From contig NZ_FWFF01000001.1 of NCBI RefSeq assembly GCF_900163715.1, forward strand, positions 1 to 64,000: a stretch of DNA of 64,000 bases. The letters are read 5' to 3'. The DNA is from Brevibacterium yomogidense (GTDB lineage: Bacteria; Actinomycetota; Actinomycetes; Actinomycetales; Brevibacteriaceae). Below the pieces are notes generated by a model, which worked only from the letters and a program-made list of their open reading frames with translations, ran no database searches and was not told the origin of the DNA. Made by a program: the position numbers and the translations under genes. This document shows positions 6,021 through 14,402 of the stretch, piece by piece; positions within the stretch are counted from its first letter, which is position 1, and every line of letters starts with the position of its first letter.

Positions 6021-8801
6021 ATGCACTCTCCCGCTCGCCCGCCCCTGCGGGCCGCGCTCGCTGCCGCCGTCACCGCCGCAGTGGTCACAAGCCCCCTGCT
6101 CCTGCCGATCTCCGCGCAGGCTGCGGACCAGCCCGAGATCTCCGAGATCGCCTATGCCGGCGGCAACGACACGGACTTCGTCGAGATCGCGGCGGAGCCC
6201 GGCACGGACGTCTCCGGGTGGACCGTCGGAACCGTCACCCGCGGGGGCAGCCCGCAGTCGGGCGAGCACGTGACGACGCTCGCCGACGGGGCGACCGTGG
6301 GCGACTCCGGCGCGCTCGCCGTCGAGGTGCCCATCACGAACTCGGTGAACTCCGGATCCGCTGCGGACGGGTCCTACGGATCCTCCGCGTTCGTCGTCGA
6401 CGCGGACGGCGCACTCATGGACTTCGATCAGGTCGGCGGAGTCGTGGGCGGCGCCGGCGTCACCGCGACGAACTCGGACTCCCTGCCGGAGTCGGTGCGC
6501 GGTCAGGAGGCCACCCCCACCGGCGCCACGTCGTCACGCAGCGAGTCGATCCAGCTGGTCGACGGCTCCTGGGCCGCAGATGCGCCCACTCCGAACGCGC
6601 TGCCGGGTGACGACGGCGGCGAGACCGACCCGCCGGTCGAACCCGGCGAGGTCATTCCGATCGCAGAGATCCAGGGCACCGGTGCAGAATCGGACCACGT
6701 GGGCCAGACCGTCACGACCGAAGGCGTCGTCACCGCGGTCTGGGCCGATGGCGGCCTGAACGGCTACGCCATCCAGACCGCCGGGACGGGCGGAGCCGCG
6801 AAGTCGGCCGGCGATGCGTCCGACGGCCTCTTCGTGTACTCCCCGCAGACCGCCGCCGAGGTCTCCGCCGGCGATTCCGTCCGGGTCACCGGCGAGGTCT
6901 CCGAGTACTACGGGCAGACGCAGATCACCGTAGCGTCGAACGGCCTGCAGCCGCTCGAGGAGGCACTCGACGCCCCGACTCCGATCGAGGGGGCGTTCCC
7001 GGAGGGCGATGACGCCCGCGAGGCGCTCGAGTCGATGCTGATCCTGCCGACCGGCGACATCACGGTGTCGGACAACTACGGCACCAACCGCTACGGCGAG
7101 GTCGGGCTGGTCAACGGCACGGATCCGCTGTTCCAGGCGACGGACGTCGTCTCCCCCGGCGACGAGGCGATCGAGTACGAGGCGGAGAGCGCGCAGCGCG
7201 CTTACGTCCTGGACGACGGTGCGTCGGCCGATTACACCGGCTCGGCCTCCGACGTCCCCGTCCCCTACCTGTCGAACGATGAGCCTCTCCGTGTGGGCGG
7301 CGCCGCGACGTTCGAGGACCCCGTCGTCGTGGGCTACGGCTTCGACATGTGGCGCCTGCAGCCCACCCAGTGGCTGACCGGCGAGAACGCCGACGAGGTC
7401 CAGCCCGCGACGTTCGAGGACACCCGTGAGGCGGCACCGCAGGATGTGGGCGGCGACATCACCGTGTCGAGCTTCAACGTGCTCAACTACTTCACGACGA
7501 CCGGCGACCAGCTGAACGGGTGCACGTTCTACGAGGACCGTGAGGGCAACCCGACGACCGTGCGCGGCGGCTGCGACGCCCGCGGCGCGTGGGATGCGGA
7601 CAACCTGGAGCGCCAGCAGTCCAAGATCGTCGATGCGATCAACGGTCTGGACGCCTCCGTCCTGTCACTCGAGGAGATCGAGCAGTCCGCCGCATTCGAC
7701 AAGGACCGCGACGAGTCGCTGTCGATCCTCGTCGACGCGCTGAACGAGGATGCCGGGTCTGAGAAGTGGGCGTTCGCGGAATCGCCGGAGGAGCTCCCGG
7801 AGAGCGAGGACGTCATCCGCACCGCGTTCATCTACCAGCCCTCCGATGTCCAGCCCGTCGGCGGATCCACCATCCTCACGGGCAGCGATGCGTTCAGCAA
7901 TGCGCGCGAACCGCTCGCCCAGGCGTTCACGACGGGCGAGGACGACGAGCCGTTCGTCGCGATCGTCAACCACTTCAAGTCGAAGGGGTCCGGCTCCGGC
8001 GAGGGCAACGTCGACGACGGTGACGGTCAGGGCAACTCGAACGCCGACCGTGTGAGCCAGGCCGAGGCCCTCGTGGACTTCGCAGACCAGCAGAAGGAGG
8101 CCGCGGGTACGGATGATGTCGTGCTGCTCGGCGACTTCAACTCCTACACGGAGGAGGACCCCATGCAGGTCCTCTACTCCTCGGGATACGCGAACATCGG
8201 CAAGGACTTCACCGACGAGCAGACGTACCTGTTCGGCGGCCGCGTGGGCAGTCTGGACCACGTCCTCGCATCGGACGAGCTCGTCGCGGATGTGACCGGC
8301 GCAGACATCTGGAACATCAACTCCGTCGAGTCGATCGGCCTCGAGTACAGCCGGTACAACAACAATGTGACGGACCTCCACGCGGAGGGGCCCTTCCGGT
8401 CCTCGGACCACGACCCGCTGATCATGGGCCTCGCCCGCAGCGACGAGGCGCCTGCACCGGACCCGACGGACGACCCCACCGGTGACCCCACGGACGACCC
8501 GTCCGGGGATCCGTCAGAGGACCCCACCGACGACCCGTCGGATGATCCGACCGGCGACCCCAGCGATGACGCCACACCGGAGCCCTCCGATGACCCGTCC
8601 GACGACGGTCGCGATGACGACCAGGACGACGGCGGGGACCGGGACAACGGAGACGAAGGTGACCGAGGAGACGACGGCGACCGGGACGACAACGGCGACC
8701 TGCCGCGCACGGGTACCGGCCTCACCGCCCTCGTGGTGGGCGGCGTGCTCGTCGCCGCAGGAGCGATCGCCCTCCTCGTCGCACGCCGCCGCACGGTCTG
8801 A
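6021..8801 (+). CDS. LPXTG-anchored extracellular nuclease (ExeM/NucH type)
   Basis: The 926-residue precursor has a signal peptide (cleavage near SAQA, residue 34), a lamin-tail-like beta domain (about 38-165), an OB-fold nucleic-acid-binding domain of the ExeM/YhcR type (about 211-310, IPIAEIQGTG onward) and an endonuclease/exonuclease/phosphatase domain (about 478-805). Catalytic signatures in the last are SSFNVLNYF, VLSLEEIE, LLGDFNSY and SSDHDP. A run of DPTDDP-like repeats and acidic residues leads to the sorting signal LPRTG (residue 894), a hydrophobic segment and RRR. It should degrade extracellular DNA at the wall. The ATG at 6021 is chosen because it starts the signal peptide and follows GAGG; the frame is open upstream to 5955. 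No sortase is in the window. Confidence 0.92.
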   Translation: MHSPARPPLRAALAAAVTAAVVTSPLLLPISAQAADQPEISEIAYAGGNDTDFVEIAAEPGTDVSGWTVGTVTRGGSPQSGEHVTTLADGATVGDSGALAVEVPITNSVNSGSAADGSYGSSAFVVDADGALMDFDQVGGVVGGAGVTATNSDSLPESVRGQEATPTGATSSRSESIQLVDGSWAADAPTPNALPGDDGGETDPPVEPGEVIPIAEIQGTGAESDHVGQTVTTEGVVTAVWADGGLNGYAIQTAGTGGAAKSAGDASDGLFVYSPQTAAEVSAGDSVRVTGEVSEYYGQTQITVASNGLQPLEEALDAPTPIEGAFPEGDDAREALESMLILPTGDITVSDNYGTNRYGEVGLVNGTDPLFQATDVVSPGDEAIEYEAESAQRAYVLDDGASADYTGSASDVPVPYLSNDEPLRVGGAATFEDPVVVGYGFDMWRLQPTQWLTGENADEVQPATFEDTREAAPQDVGGDITVSSFNVLNYFTTTGDQLNGCTFYEDREGNPTTVRGGCDARGAWDADNLERQQSKIVDAINGLDASVLSLEEIEQSAAFDKDRDESLSILVDALNEDAGSEKWAFAESPEELPESEDVIRTAFIYQPSDVQPVGGSTILTGSDAFSNAREPLAQAFTTGEDDEPFVAIVNHFKSKGSGSGEGNVDDGDGQGNSNADRVSQAEALVDFADQQKEAAGTDDVVLLGDFNSYTEEDPMQVLYSSGYANIGKDFTDEQTYLFGGRVGSLDHVLASDELVADVTGADIWNINSVESIGLEYSRYNNNVTDLHAEGPFRSSDHDPLIMGLARSDEAPAPDPTDDPTGDPTDDPSGDPSEDPTDDPSDDPTGDPSDDATPEPSDDPSDDGRDDDQDDGGDRDNGDEGDRGDDGDRDDNGDLPRTGTGLTALVVGGVLVAAGAIALLVARRRTV

Positions 8802-8823
8802 CCAGACGGTCTGACCGGATGAC

Positions 8824-8871
8824 CTGACCGCACGGTCGGGGCCGATCGATCGGCTCCGACCGTGCGGTCAG
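8824..8871. terminator. 48-bp near-perfect palindrome between convergent genes
   Basis: The arm CTGACCGCACGGTCGG pairs exactly with CCGACCGTGCGGTCAG at the other end, and the middle (GCCGATCGATCGGC) is itself a palindrome. It lies between the nuclease stop and the stop of the hydrolase on the other strand. There is no T-run, so it may act as an intrinsic-like bidirectional terminator or as an mRNA 3' stabiliser. Confidence 0.7.
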
Positions 8872-8896
8872 TCCTTGCCAGACGGCACGTCTGACC

Positions 8897-10651
8897 TCAC
8901 CCTCCGGCACCGCGACGCAGGCGCGCCCCCGTGTCCGTGAGGGGCAGCGCGCCGGTGGACGGTGCCAGGTCTTCACCGATGGCCCTGCCGATCGCGTCGC
9001 ACTGCGCGTCGGTGAGTCCCGTACGCAGCACTGCGTTCCAGTAGTGGACGGTCTCCGCGTGGTAGCTGTGCCCGTGCCCGCCGGGCAGCTCGACTGACCG
9101 GGGCATGTCCGCGGTGAGCTGCCAGAACGTGGCGAACGGGCGCCAGCGCACGCCGGGTGCGACATCGAAGCCCCGCGGTTCGCGCAGCCAGTCCGGCCGG
9201 CGCAGGAGCAGTGCGGGACCCCACCACACGACAGGGTCGGATGGGTGCTGCGCGTAGACGATGCGCGGACTCCCCCAGCTCGAGTAGGCGAACTCCTCCG
9301 GCGCACGGCCCAGATCCTCGGGGCGCGTGACGACGCGGATGTGGCGCCCGGTTCCGTACACGGGACGGACCTCGGTGCTGCCGTGCCTCCGATCCCGGAG
9401 CACGTGGGCGAGGATCCCCGTCGTCCGCGGCGTTCCCGTCCACACCGCACCGTCCAGTCCGCGCAGCATCGCCCCTGCGGAACGGAAGGCGCCGTGCCCG
9501 CCGAAGGCCCCGAGGGACTCCCCCGCCGCGTACAGGAGCGGCCGGCGCTCCGGCGGCAGCGCCCGCAGCCGGGCCCGGACGGCACGGTGCACCGCCCGGG
9601 CGATCTCGCGCGCGGGTCCCCTATGGATGAGGAACGCGAGCCACGAGCCGGCGAAGCTGTACTGCGCCGACACGACCGCGCAGTCTCCGCCCATGAGGTG
9701 TTCGAAGGCAGCCGTCGACCATGGCGGGACCCAACCCGAACCGGTGCCGGTCACCATGAGGATCGCCCGTCGCTCGAACGCTCCGGTCCTCTCCAGCTCG
9801 GCGACCGCGGCGGCAGCCGCCTCCTTCGGATCGGGGTGGCCCAGCCGCCCCACGAACACACGGATGGGCTCGCGCGCCTCGCCCGCACGGCGGGTCGTGC
9901 GCAGGACCTCGGCGATCCGGTCGCGGCGAGGTCCGCCGGTCACGAAGTCGCGCCCGTGCAGACCCATCGTCGCGAAGGGCTCCGCCGATGAGCGCGAGCC
10001 GGACCGCTCCGGTTCGACCGGGCCGGGACCCGCGCCCAGCGTCGCGAACGAACGGATCACAGCGTTCGTGTCCGCCCGGGCAAGCACCCGGGAGAGCACC
10101 CAGCCGTAGATGCGGACCGTCACGACCACGAGCGCTCCCGTCACGATGACCGGCGGGACGATCGGCAGCCGCTGCCGCAGGCGGGTGCCGATGCGAGCGC
10201 GCAGCCGACGCGACACCCGTCCCGTCGCGTCGAGCACCGCCCACCCGATGAGGCCCGCCCCGTATCCGGCCAGGTGGTGGATCCTGTCCCCGTCACCCGC
10301 GTCACCCGCGTCACCCACTCCGGTCACGCGGGCGACGTCGCTCTGCTCCCGGGCCGACCTCGCCAATGACACGCCGATGCCCACCGCGGATGCGCCGAGC
10401 ACGCCGGCGCCGGCGGTCGACCGGAGTCCCGGGCGCGGGCCGCGCTCGTCACGGACGGGAGCGGGACGGGACCGGCCCAGCAGCCCGGGCACCGCACGCA
10501 CACCTGCCCCCACTGCCTGCGCAGCACCCGATGCCAGCGCCGAGGCCGCGGCCACCGATGCTGCCGTCATCCACCACCGTCGGGGCACCAGGCTGGGAGT
10601 CAGTGCCGCCCAGGACGCGAGGAGTCCTGCGGTCAGCGGCACGGGGCTCAT
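8897..10651 (-). CDS. Membrane-anchored alpha/beta-hydrolase family protein
   Basis: The 584-residue protein matches the two-part alpha/beta-hydrolase_9 family. The N-terminal 200 residues hold several hydrophobic segments (MSPVPLTAGLLASWAALTPS and others around 25-45, 75-95, 125-145 and 165-190). The catalytic part begins near IRVFVGRLGHPDPKE. The nucleophile elbow is GESLGAFG (G-x-S-x-G), preceded by conserved-looking SAQYSFAGSWLAFL, and a late His in GGHGHSYH may complete the triad. The family's physiological substrate is, to my knowledge, unknown; an esterase or lipase role at the membrane is inferred. It begins six bases after the DUF2079 stop, so the two are co-transcribed. Confidence 0.88.
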   Translation of the reverse strand: MSPVPLTAGLLASWAALTPSLVPRRWWMTAASVAAASALASGAAQAVGAGVRAVPGLLGRSRPAPVRDERGPRPGLRSTAGAGVLGASAVGIGVSLARSAREQSDVARVTGVGDAGDAGDGDRIHHLAGYGAGLIGWAVLDATGRVSRRLRARIGTRLRQRLPIVPPVIVTGALVVVTVRIYGWVLSRVLARADTNAVIRSFATLGAGPGPVEPERSGSRSSAEPFATMGLHGRDFVTGGPRRDRIAEVLRTTRRAGEAREPIRVFVGRLGHPDPKEAAAAAVAELERTGAFERRAILMVTGTGSGWVPPWSTAAFEHLMGGDCAVVSAQYSFAGSWLAFLIHRGPAREIARAVHRAVRARLRALPPERRPLLYAAGESLGAFGGHGAFRSAGAMLRGLDGAVWTGTPRTTGILAHVLRDRRHGSTEVRPVYGTGRHIRVVTRPEDLGRAPEEFAYSSWGSPRIVYAQHPSDPVVWWGPALLLRRPDWLREPRGFDVAPGVRWRPFATFWQLTADMPRSVELPGGHGHSYHAETVHYWNAVLRTGLTDAQCDAIGRAIGEDLAPSTGALPLTDTGARLRRGAGG

Positions 10652-10657
10652 CTGCGC

Positions 10658-11962
10658 TCAGCCCGCCGGGACCACGACGTCGTAGCCGCCGCCGCTGTAG
10701 ACGGTCTCCCAGTCGCCGCCGAAGCGCTCTTCGGCCCATGGCTCGATCGCTAAGTCGACGTCATCGGGTCTGAGAGCCACCGCCTCGGGGACCGCGTCCT
10801 CCATGCTTCCGTACCAGTACGTGCGCGCGTGCGGCGCGAGGTACGCGAGCAGCCGGACGTCGGTCGCGACGGAGCCGTACTGGGAGGCCTCCTCGATCGC
10901 GCCGCTCGCGTCGACCGCATAGCCGTCCGAGGTCCAGAAGAGGTCCATCTTCGTCTGGCTGAGCAGTGCGACGGCGGCGACCGCGGCGACGAGCGGTGCG
11001 AGGGTCCGATGCGCCCTGCCCGCGCCGTCGATGAGGCTCACGGCCGCGATCGGCATGAGGACGGCCGAATAGTGGAAGCTCGTGTCCCAGTAGCCCTCGA
11101 CGTTGCCCGCGAACCGCCACGCGAGGGTGGGGAGCATGAGGAGCATGTACGGCGACCGCAGTCCGATCGCTCCGGCGGCGAGCGCGAGGAAGCCCACCGT
11201 GCCGATCTTCACCGTCAGACCGTCCGTCAGCGTCTGCGCCAGCGAGACGTTCTCCGTGTAGTCATAGCCGCCCTCCGGATTGAACAGCGGGAGGAAGAGG
11301 GCGACCGCGTAGACCGTCCAGCCCACGCCCCACGCGATGAGCGCCAGCGCGAGCTTGAGCTCGGACCGGTCCCGCAGCCAGATGGCGAGGCCGAATACCG
11401 CGACGGTCAGCCCCAGGTCCTCCTTGACGAAGACCAGCAGCCCGATCGCCACGATCGCGGGCAGCCGCTTGCCGCGCATCCACCACACCAGGCCGAACGC
11501 CAGCAGCGGCACGCCGAAGGCGATCTCGTGGAACTGGGAGTGCACTGCATTGAGGAGTCCCCAGGACAGCACGTAGGAGAAGGCCAGCAGCCAGGCGCCG
11601 CGCACGGTGAGCCGCTCGAACGCCAGGGACACGACGGGCCAGACCGATGCCGCGAAGAGCGCGGCCTGCGCGAGCATGAGGGTGAGCCCCGACGGGAAGA
11701 CCCAGAAGAGCGGGGTCAGCAGGATGAGGATGGGGTGGAAGTGATCACCCCACAGGTTGAATCCGGGCCCCTTGATATCAACGATCGGAGCGCTTCCCTG
11801 CGCGTACTGCGTCAGCATCTGGGTGAAGATGCCCAGGTCCCACGACGGCGAGTAGTGGATGCGCCACATGAGGATCGCGAACGAGGCGTAGAGCACGAAC
11901 GCGAACGCTGCTGCGATCGCGGGAGCGTGGGGAGTCAGGTGGCGAGCGGCGAACGACTGCAC
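10658..11962 (-). CDS. DUF2079 polytopic membrane protein
   Basis: The 434-residue protein has about ten hydrophobic segments and the DUF2079 hallmark near its start: SPSWDLGIFTQMLTQYAQG, then LWGDHFHPILILLTPLFWVFP. This architecture resembles GT-C type polyprenol-dependent glycosyltransferases, with an acidic residue (WDLGIF) in the first outside loop. The last 110 residues form a soluble domain on the far side. A sugar-transfer role in envelope building is inferred from fold similarity. The GTG start has TAAGGT six bases upstream, which suggests a leaderless mRNA. The hydrolase gene follows six bases later, so the pair probably acts on one envelope substrate. Confidence 0.85.
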   Translation of the reverse strand: MQSFAARHLTPHAPAIAAAFAFVLYASFAILMWRIHYSPSWDLGIFTQMLTQYAQGSAPIVDIKGPGFNLWGDHFHPILILLTPLFWVFPSGLTLMLAQAALFAASVWPVVSLAFERLTVRGAWLLAFSYVLSWGLLNAVHSQFHEIAFGVPLLAFGLVWWMRGKRLPAIVAIGLLVFVKEDLGLTVAVFGLAIWLRDRSELKLALALIAWGVGWTVYAVALFLPLFNPEGGYDYTENVSLAQTLTDGLTVKIGTVGFLALAAGAIGLRSPYMLLMLPTLAWRFAGNVEGYWDTSFHYSAVLMPIAAVSLIDGAGRAHRTLAPLVAAVAAVALLSQTKMDLFWTSDGYAVDASGAIEEASQYGSVATDVRLLAYLAPHARTYWYGSMEDAVPEAVALRPDDVDLAIEPWAEERFGGDWETVYSGGGYDVVVPAG

Positions 11963-11968
11963 ACGAGA

Positions 11969-11974
11969 ACCTTA
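11969..11974 (-). promoter_or_regulatory. -10 box of a probable leaderless promoter
   Basis: On the minus strand TAAGGT lies six bases before the GTG of the DUF2079 gene. The identical box and spacing occur at 46752 in front of another gene. Confidence 0.45.
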
Positions 11975-11988
11975 CCGGGGTGGGGACG

Positions 11989-12028
11989 AAGAGGCCCCCG
12001 CCTGCGTCTCCGCTGGCGGGGGCCTCTT
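11989..12028 (-). terminator. Terminator hairpin downstream of tRNA-Arg
   Basis: The arms AAGAGGCCCCCGCC and its exact complement are separated by 12 bases. The hairpin lies just after the 3' end of tRNA-Arg and upstream of the DUF2079 gene on the same strand, so it should separate the two units. Confidence 0.75.
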
Positions 12029-12035
12029 CCTGTGG

Positions 12036-12108
12036 TGCGCCACGAGGGATTCGAACCCCCAACCTTCTGATCCGTAGTCAGATGCTCTATCCGTTGAGCT
12101 AGTGGCGC
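12036..12108 (-). tRNA. tRNA-Arg(ACG)
   Basis: The transcript starts GCGCCACTAGCTCAACGG and ends CTCGTGGCGC plus discriminator A. The seven-pair acceptor stem is perfect, the T-loop is GGTTCGAATCC, and the anticodon stem CTGA/TCAG encloses the loop CTACGGA, giving anticodon ACG (A34 probably edited to inosine) for CGU/CGC/CGA codons. A CCA end is encoded at 12033-12035. Confidence 0.96.
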
Positions 12109-12129
12109 GCCGTCGTTGCGACTCGCACT

Positions 12130-12158
12130 ACTATACATAGAGGGTTCAGGCTTCTCAA
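12130..12158 (-). promoter_or_regulatory. Promoter of tRNA-Arg
   Basis: On the minus strand TTGAGA and TATAGT are separated by exactly 17 bases, with the -10 box about 20 bases before the tRNA. This is among the closest matches to a housekeeping promoter in the window, as expected for a tRNA gene. Confidence 0.75.
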
Positions 12159-12453
12159 ACCCGCGCAGTGAGCTTCGCGTCACCCTCTGGAAACGACTCG
12201 CTGAAGCGTGACGATGGCCCTCCGAAGAAGCCTCGCCGGGACACCCGTCGGACAGATCACGACGGATGGCAAGAACGGTCACACATACGGCAAGACACGT
12301 CAGTCGATTGACCAAAAGACGCCATCGATGCGCTTCCTGTGAGTCACAGCACAGATCTATGGCGCCGCACAGGCGGTCCGCGCCGCGCTTCATCCGTAGC
12401 GTGTGAGTCAACCCGGAGGACCCGGGGGTGCCCGACCCAGGAGATACCCCACC
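12159..12453. other. Non-coding leader region of pckG
   Basis: I see no convincing gene in this stretch on either strand. It must hold the pckG promoter, but no good -35/-10 pair is visible. The mRNA leader may be long. An AGGAG ribosome-binding site ends it at 12439-12443. Confidence 0.5.
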
Positions 12454-14286
12454 ATGACCGTCATCGACCGTGGCTCAGTCGAAGACCTTCTCGCGAACGC
12501 GCCGACGAAGAACCCCAAGGTTCTGGACTTCGTCCGCTCGATCGCAGAACGTACGACTCCCGATGCAATCGAGTGGATCACCGGCTCGGAGGAGCAGCGT
12601 CAGTCGCTCCTCTCCCGCGCGATCGACACCGGCACCATCGTCAAGCTGTCCGGCCCCAAGGACTCGTACTACGCGGCGTCCGACCCGGACGATGTCGCTC
12701 GCGTCGAGGACCGCACCTTCATCTGCTCGGAGAAGGAGGAGGACGCCGGCCCGCTCAACAACTGGGTGGCGCCCGCGGAGATGAAGGGCATCCTGAACGA
12801 CGTCTTCGCCGGTTCGATGCGCGGCCGCACGATGTACGTGATCCCGTTCGTCATGGGACACGTCGACGCGACGCAGCCGATGTTCGGCATCGAGGTCACC
12901 GACTCCCCCTACGTCGTCCTCTCCATGGGGATCATGGCGCGCTCCGGTGACGTCGCACTCGAGGCGATCGATCGCCTCGACGCCGACTTCGTCGAGTGCG
13001 TCCACTCCGTCGGCGCTCCGCTGGAGCCCGGTGAGGACGATGTCGCCTGGCCCTGCAACTCCACGAAGTACATCACCCACTTCCCGGAGGAGCGGTCGGT
13101 CTGGTCCTACGGATCGGGATACGGCGGCAACGCGCTGCTGGGCAAGAAGGCCTACGCACTGCGCATCGCCTCCGCGATCGCCCACGACGAGGGCTGGCTC
13201 GCCGAGCACATGCTCATCCTCAAGCTGACCAACCCGGAGGGCGAGGTCAAGTACGTCGCCGCCGCGTTCCCCAGCGCCTGCGGCAAGACGAACCTCGCCA
13301 TGATCGAACCCAACATCCCCGGCTGGAAGGCCGAGACGCTGGGCGACGACATCGCGTGGATGCGCTTCGGCCCGGACGGGCAGCTGTACGCGGTCAACCC
13401 GGAGTTCGGCCTGTTCGGCGTGGCGCCGGGCACCGGCTACGTCACCAACCCCACCGCGATGTCCGCGATCGAGGCGGGCGGCAACATCTTCACCAATGTC
13501 GCTCTCACCGACGACGGCGGTGTCTGGTGGGAGGGCATGACCGACGAGAAGCCGGCGCACCTCACCGACTGGCGCGGCAACGACTGGACTCCGGACTCGG
13601 AGACTCCGGCCGCGCACCCGAACTCGCGCTTCTGCACCCCGATCGCGAACGTCCCGACGATCGCGCCGGAATGGCAGAACCCGGACGGCGTCCCGATCTC
13701 CGCGATCCTGTTCGGCGGACGTCGCAAGACGACCATGCCGCTCGTGACGCAGACGTCCGACTGGAACCACGGCGTCTTCATGGGCTCGATCCTCTCCTCG
13801 GAGACGACTGCGGCAGCCGTCGGCAAGGTGGGCGTCGTGCGTCGCGACCCCATGGCCATGCGTCCGTTCATCGGCTACAACGTGGGCGACTACCTGCAGC
13901 ACTGGATCGACATCGGCAAGACCGAGGGCGCCCAGCTGCCGAAGATCTTCTACGTCAACTGGTTCCGTCGCGCCGAGGACAACTCGTTCCTGTGGCCCGG
14001 CTTCACGGACAACTCCCGCATCCTCAAGTGGGTGTTCGAGCGTGTGAGCGGAACGGCAGATGCCGTGCAGACCCCGGTCGGCTTCGCGCCGGTCGCAGGC
14101 GGCATCGACCTGGACGGCCTCGACATCTCCGAGGAGCAGGTCCAGAAGGCACTCGAGGTCAAGCCTGACGAGTGGGCTGAAGAGCTCCAGTCGATCGACG
14201 CCTGGTACGACGAGCTGGGTGAGCACGTCCCCGCCGAGCTGCGTGCCGAGGTCGAGGAGCTGCGCGAACGCCTGGGCGTCAAGTGA
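12454..14286 (+). CDS. pckG: Phosphoenolpyruvate carboxykinase (GTP)
   Basis: The 610-residue enzyme converts oxaloacetate and GTP to phosphoenolpyruvate, GDP and CO2, the gate from the citric acid cycle into gluconeogenesis in the cytoplasm. The length is normal for GTP-type PEPCK. Key sequence pieces are the nucleotide-binding loop FPSACGKTN with its hyper-reactive Cys, the metal-site stretch [21 protein letters not shown] in the lid region, and [24 protein letters not shown] near the substrate site. ATG at 12454 (MTVIDRGSV) is preferred because AGGAG stands 10 bases upstream and the protein family starts here; the frame is open to 12403. A strong terminator follows. Confidence 0.97.
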   Translation: MTVIDRGSVEDLLANAPTKNPKVLDFVRSIAERTTPDAIEWITGSEEQRQSLLSRAIDTGTIVKLSGPKDSYYAASDPDDVARVEDRTFICSEKEEDAGPLNNWVAPAEMKGILNDVFAGSMRGRTMYVIPFVMGHVDATQPMFGIEVTDSPYVVLSMGIMARSGDVALEAIDRLDADFVECVHSVGAPLEPGEDDVAWPCNSTKYITHFPEERSVWSYGSGYGGNALLGKKAYALRIASAIAHDEGWLAEHMLILKLTNPEGEVKYVAAAFPSACGKTNLAMIEPNIPGWKAETLGDDIAWMRFGPDGQLYAVNPEFGLFGVAPGTGYVTNPTAMSAIEAGGNIFTNVALTDDGGVWWEGMTDEKPAHLTDWRGNDWTPDSETPAAHPNSRFCTPIANVPTIAPEWQNPDGVPISAILFGGRRKTTMPLVTQTSDWNHGVFMGSILSSETTAAAVGKVGVVRRDPMAMRPFIGYNVGDYLQHWIDIGKTEGAQLPKIFYVNWFRRAEDNSFLWPGFTDNSRILKWVFERVSGTADAVQTPVGFAPVAGGIDLDGLDISEEQVQKALEVKPDEWAEELQSIDAWYDELGEHVPAELRAEVEELRERLGVK

Positions 14287-14307
14287 CGTCCTGAGTCCTC
14301 ACGAACC

Positions 14308-14351
14308 AGAGGGCCCTTCGCATCCACGAGCCGGGATGCGAAGGGCCCTCT
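14308..14351 (+). terminator. Rho-independent terminator of pckG
   Basis: A perfect 18-base stem (AGAGGGCCCTTCGCATCC and its complement) with an eight-base loop is followed by TT. It lies 21 bases after the stop and may also serve the convergent pxp operon. Confidence 0.85.
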
Positions 14352-14402
14352 TTCGTACCCGCTCAAAGCTGTTCAGATCCGATCAGACCCGTTCAGTTCC
14401 GG

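Noticed and set aside
8460..8700. DPTDDP repeats as an independent element
   Set aside because: Such Asp/Pro/Thr spacers are the usual wall-spanning part before LPXTG in actinobacterial surface proteins.
10829..12070. A 413-codon plus-strand frame over DUF2079 and tRNA-Arg
   Set aside because: It runs antisense through a DUF2079 gene and into a tRNA, which excludes it as a protein gene.
12111..12411. Small minus-strand gene upstream of tRNA-Arg
   Set aside because: The frame continues through the tRNA, has no ribosome-binding site and no family resemblance.
12475..14226. A 583-codon frame opposite pckG
   Set aside because: PEP carboxykinase is unambiguous on the other strand; this frame has no recognisable domain.
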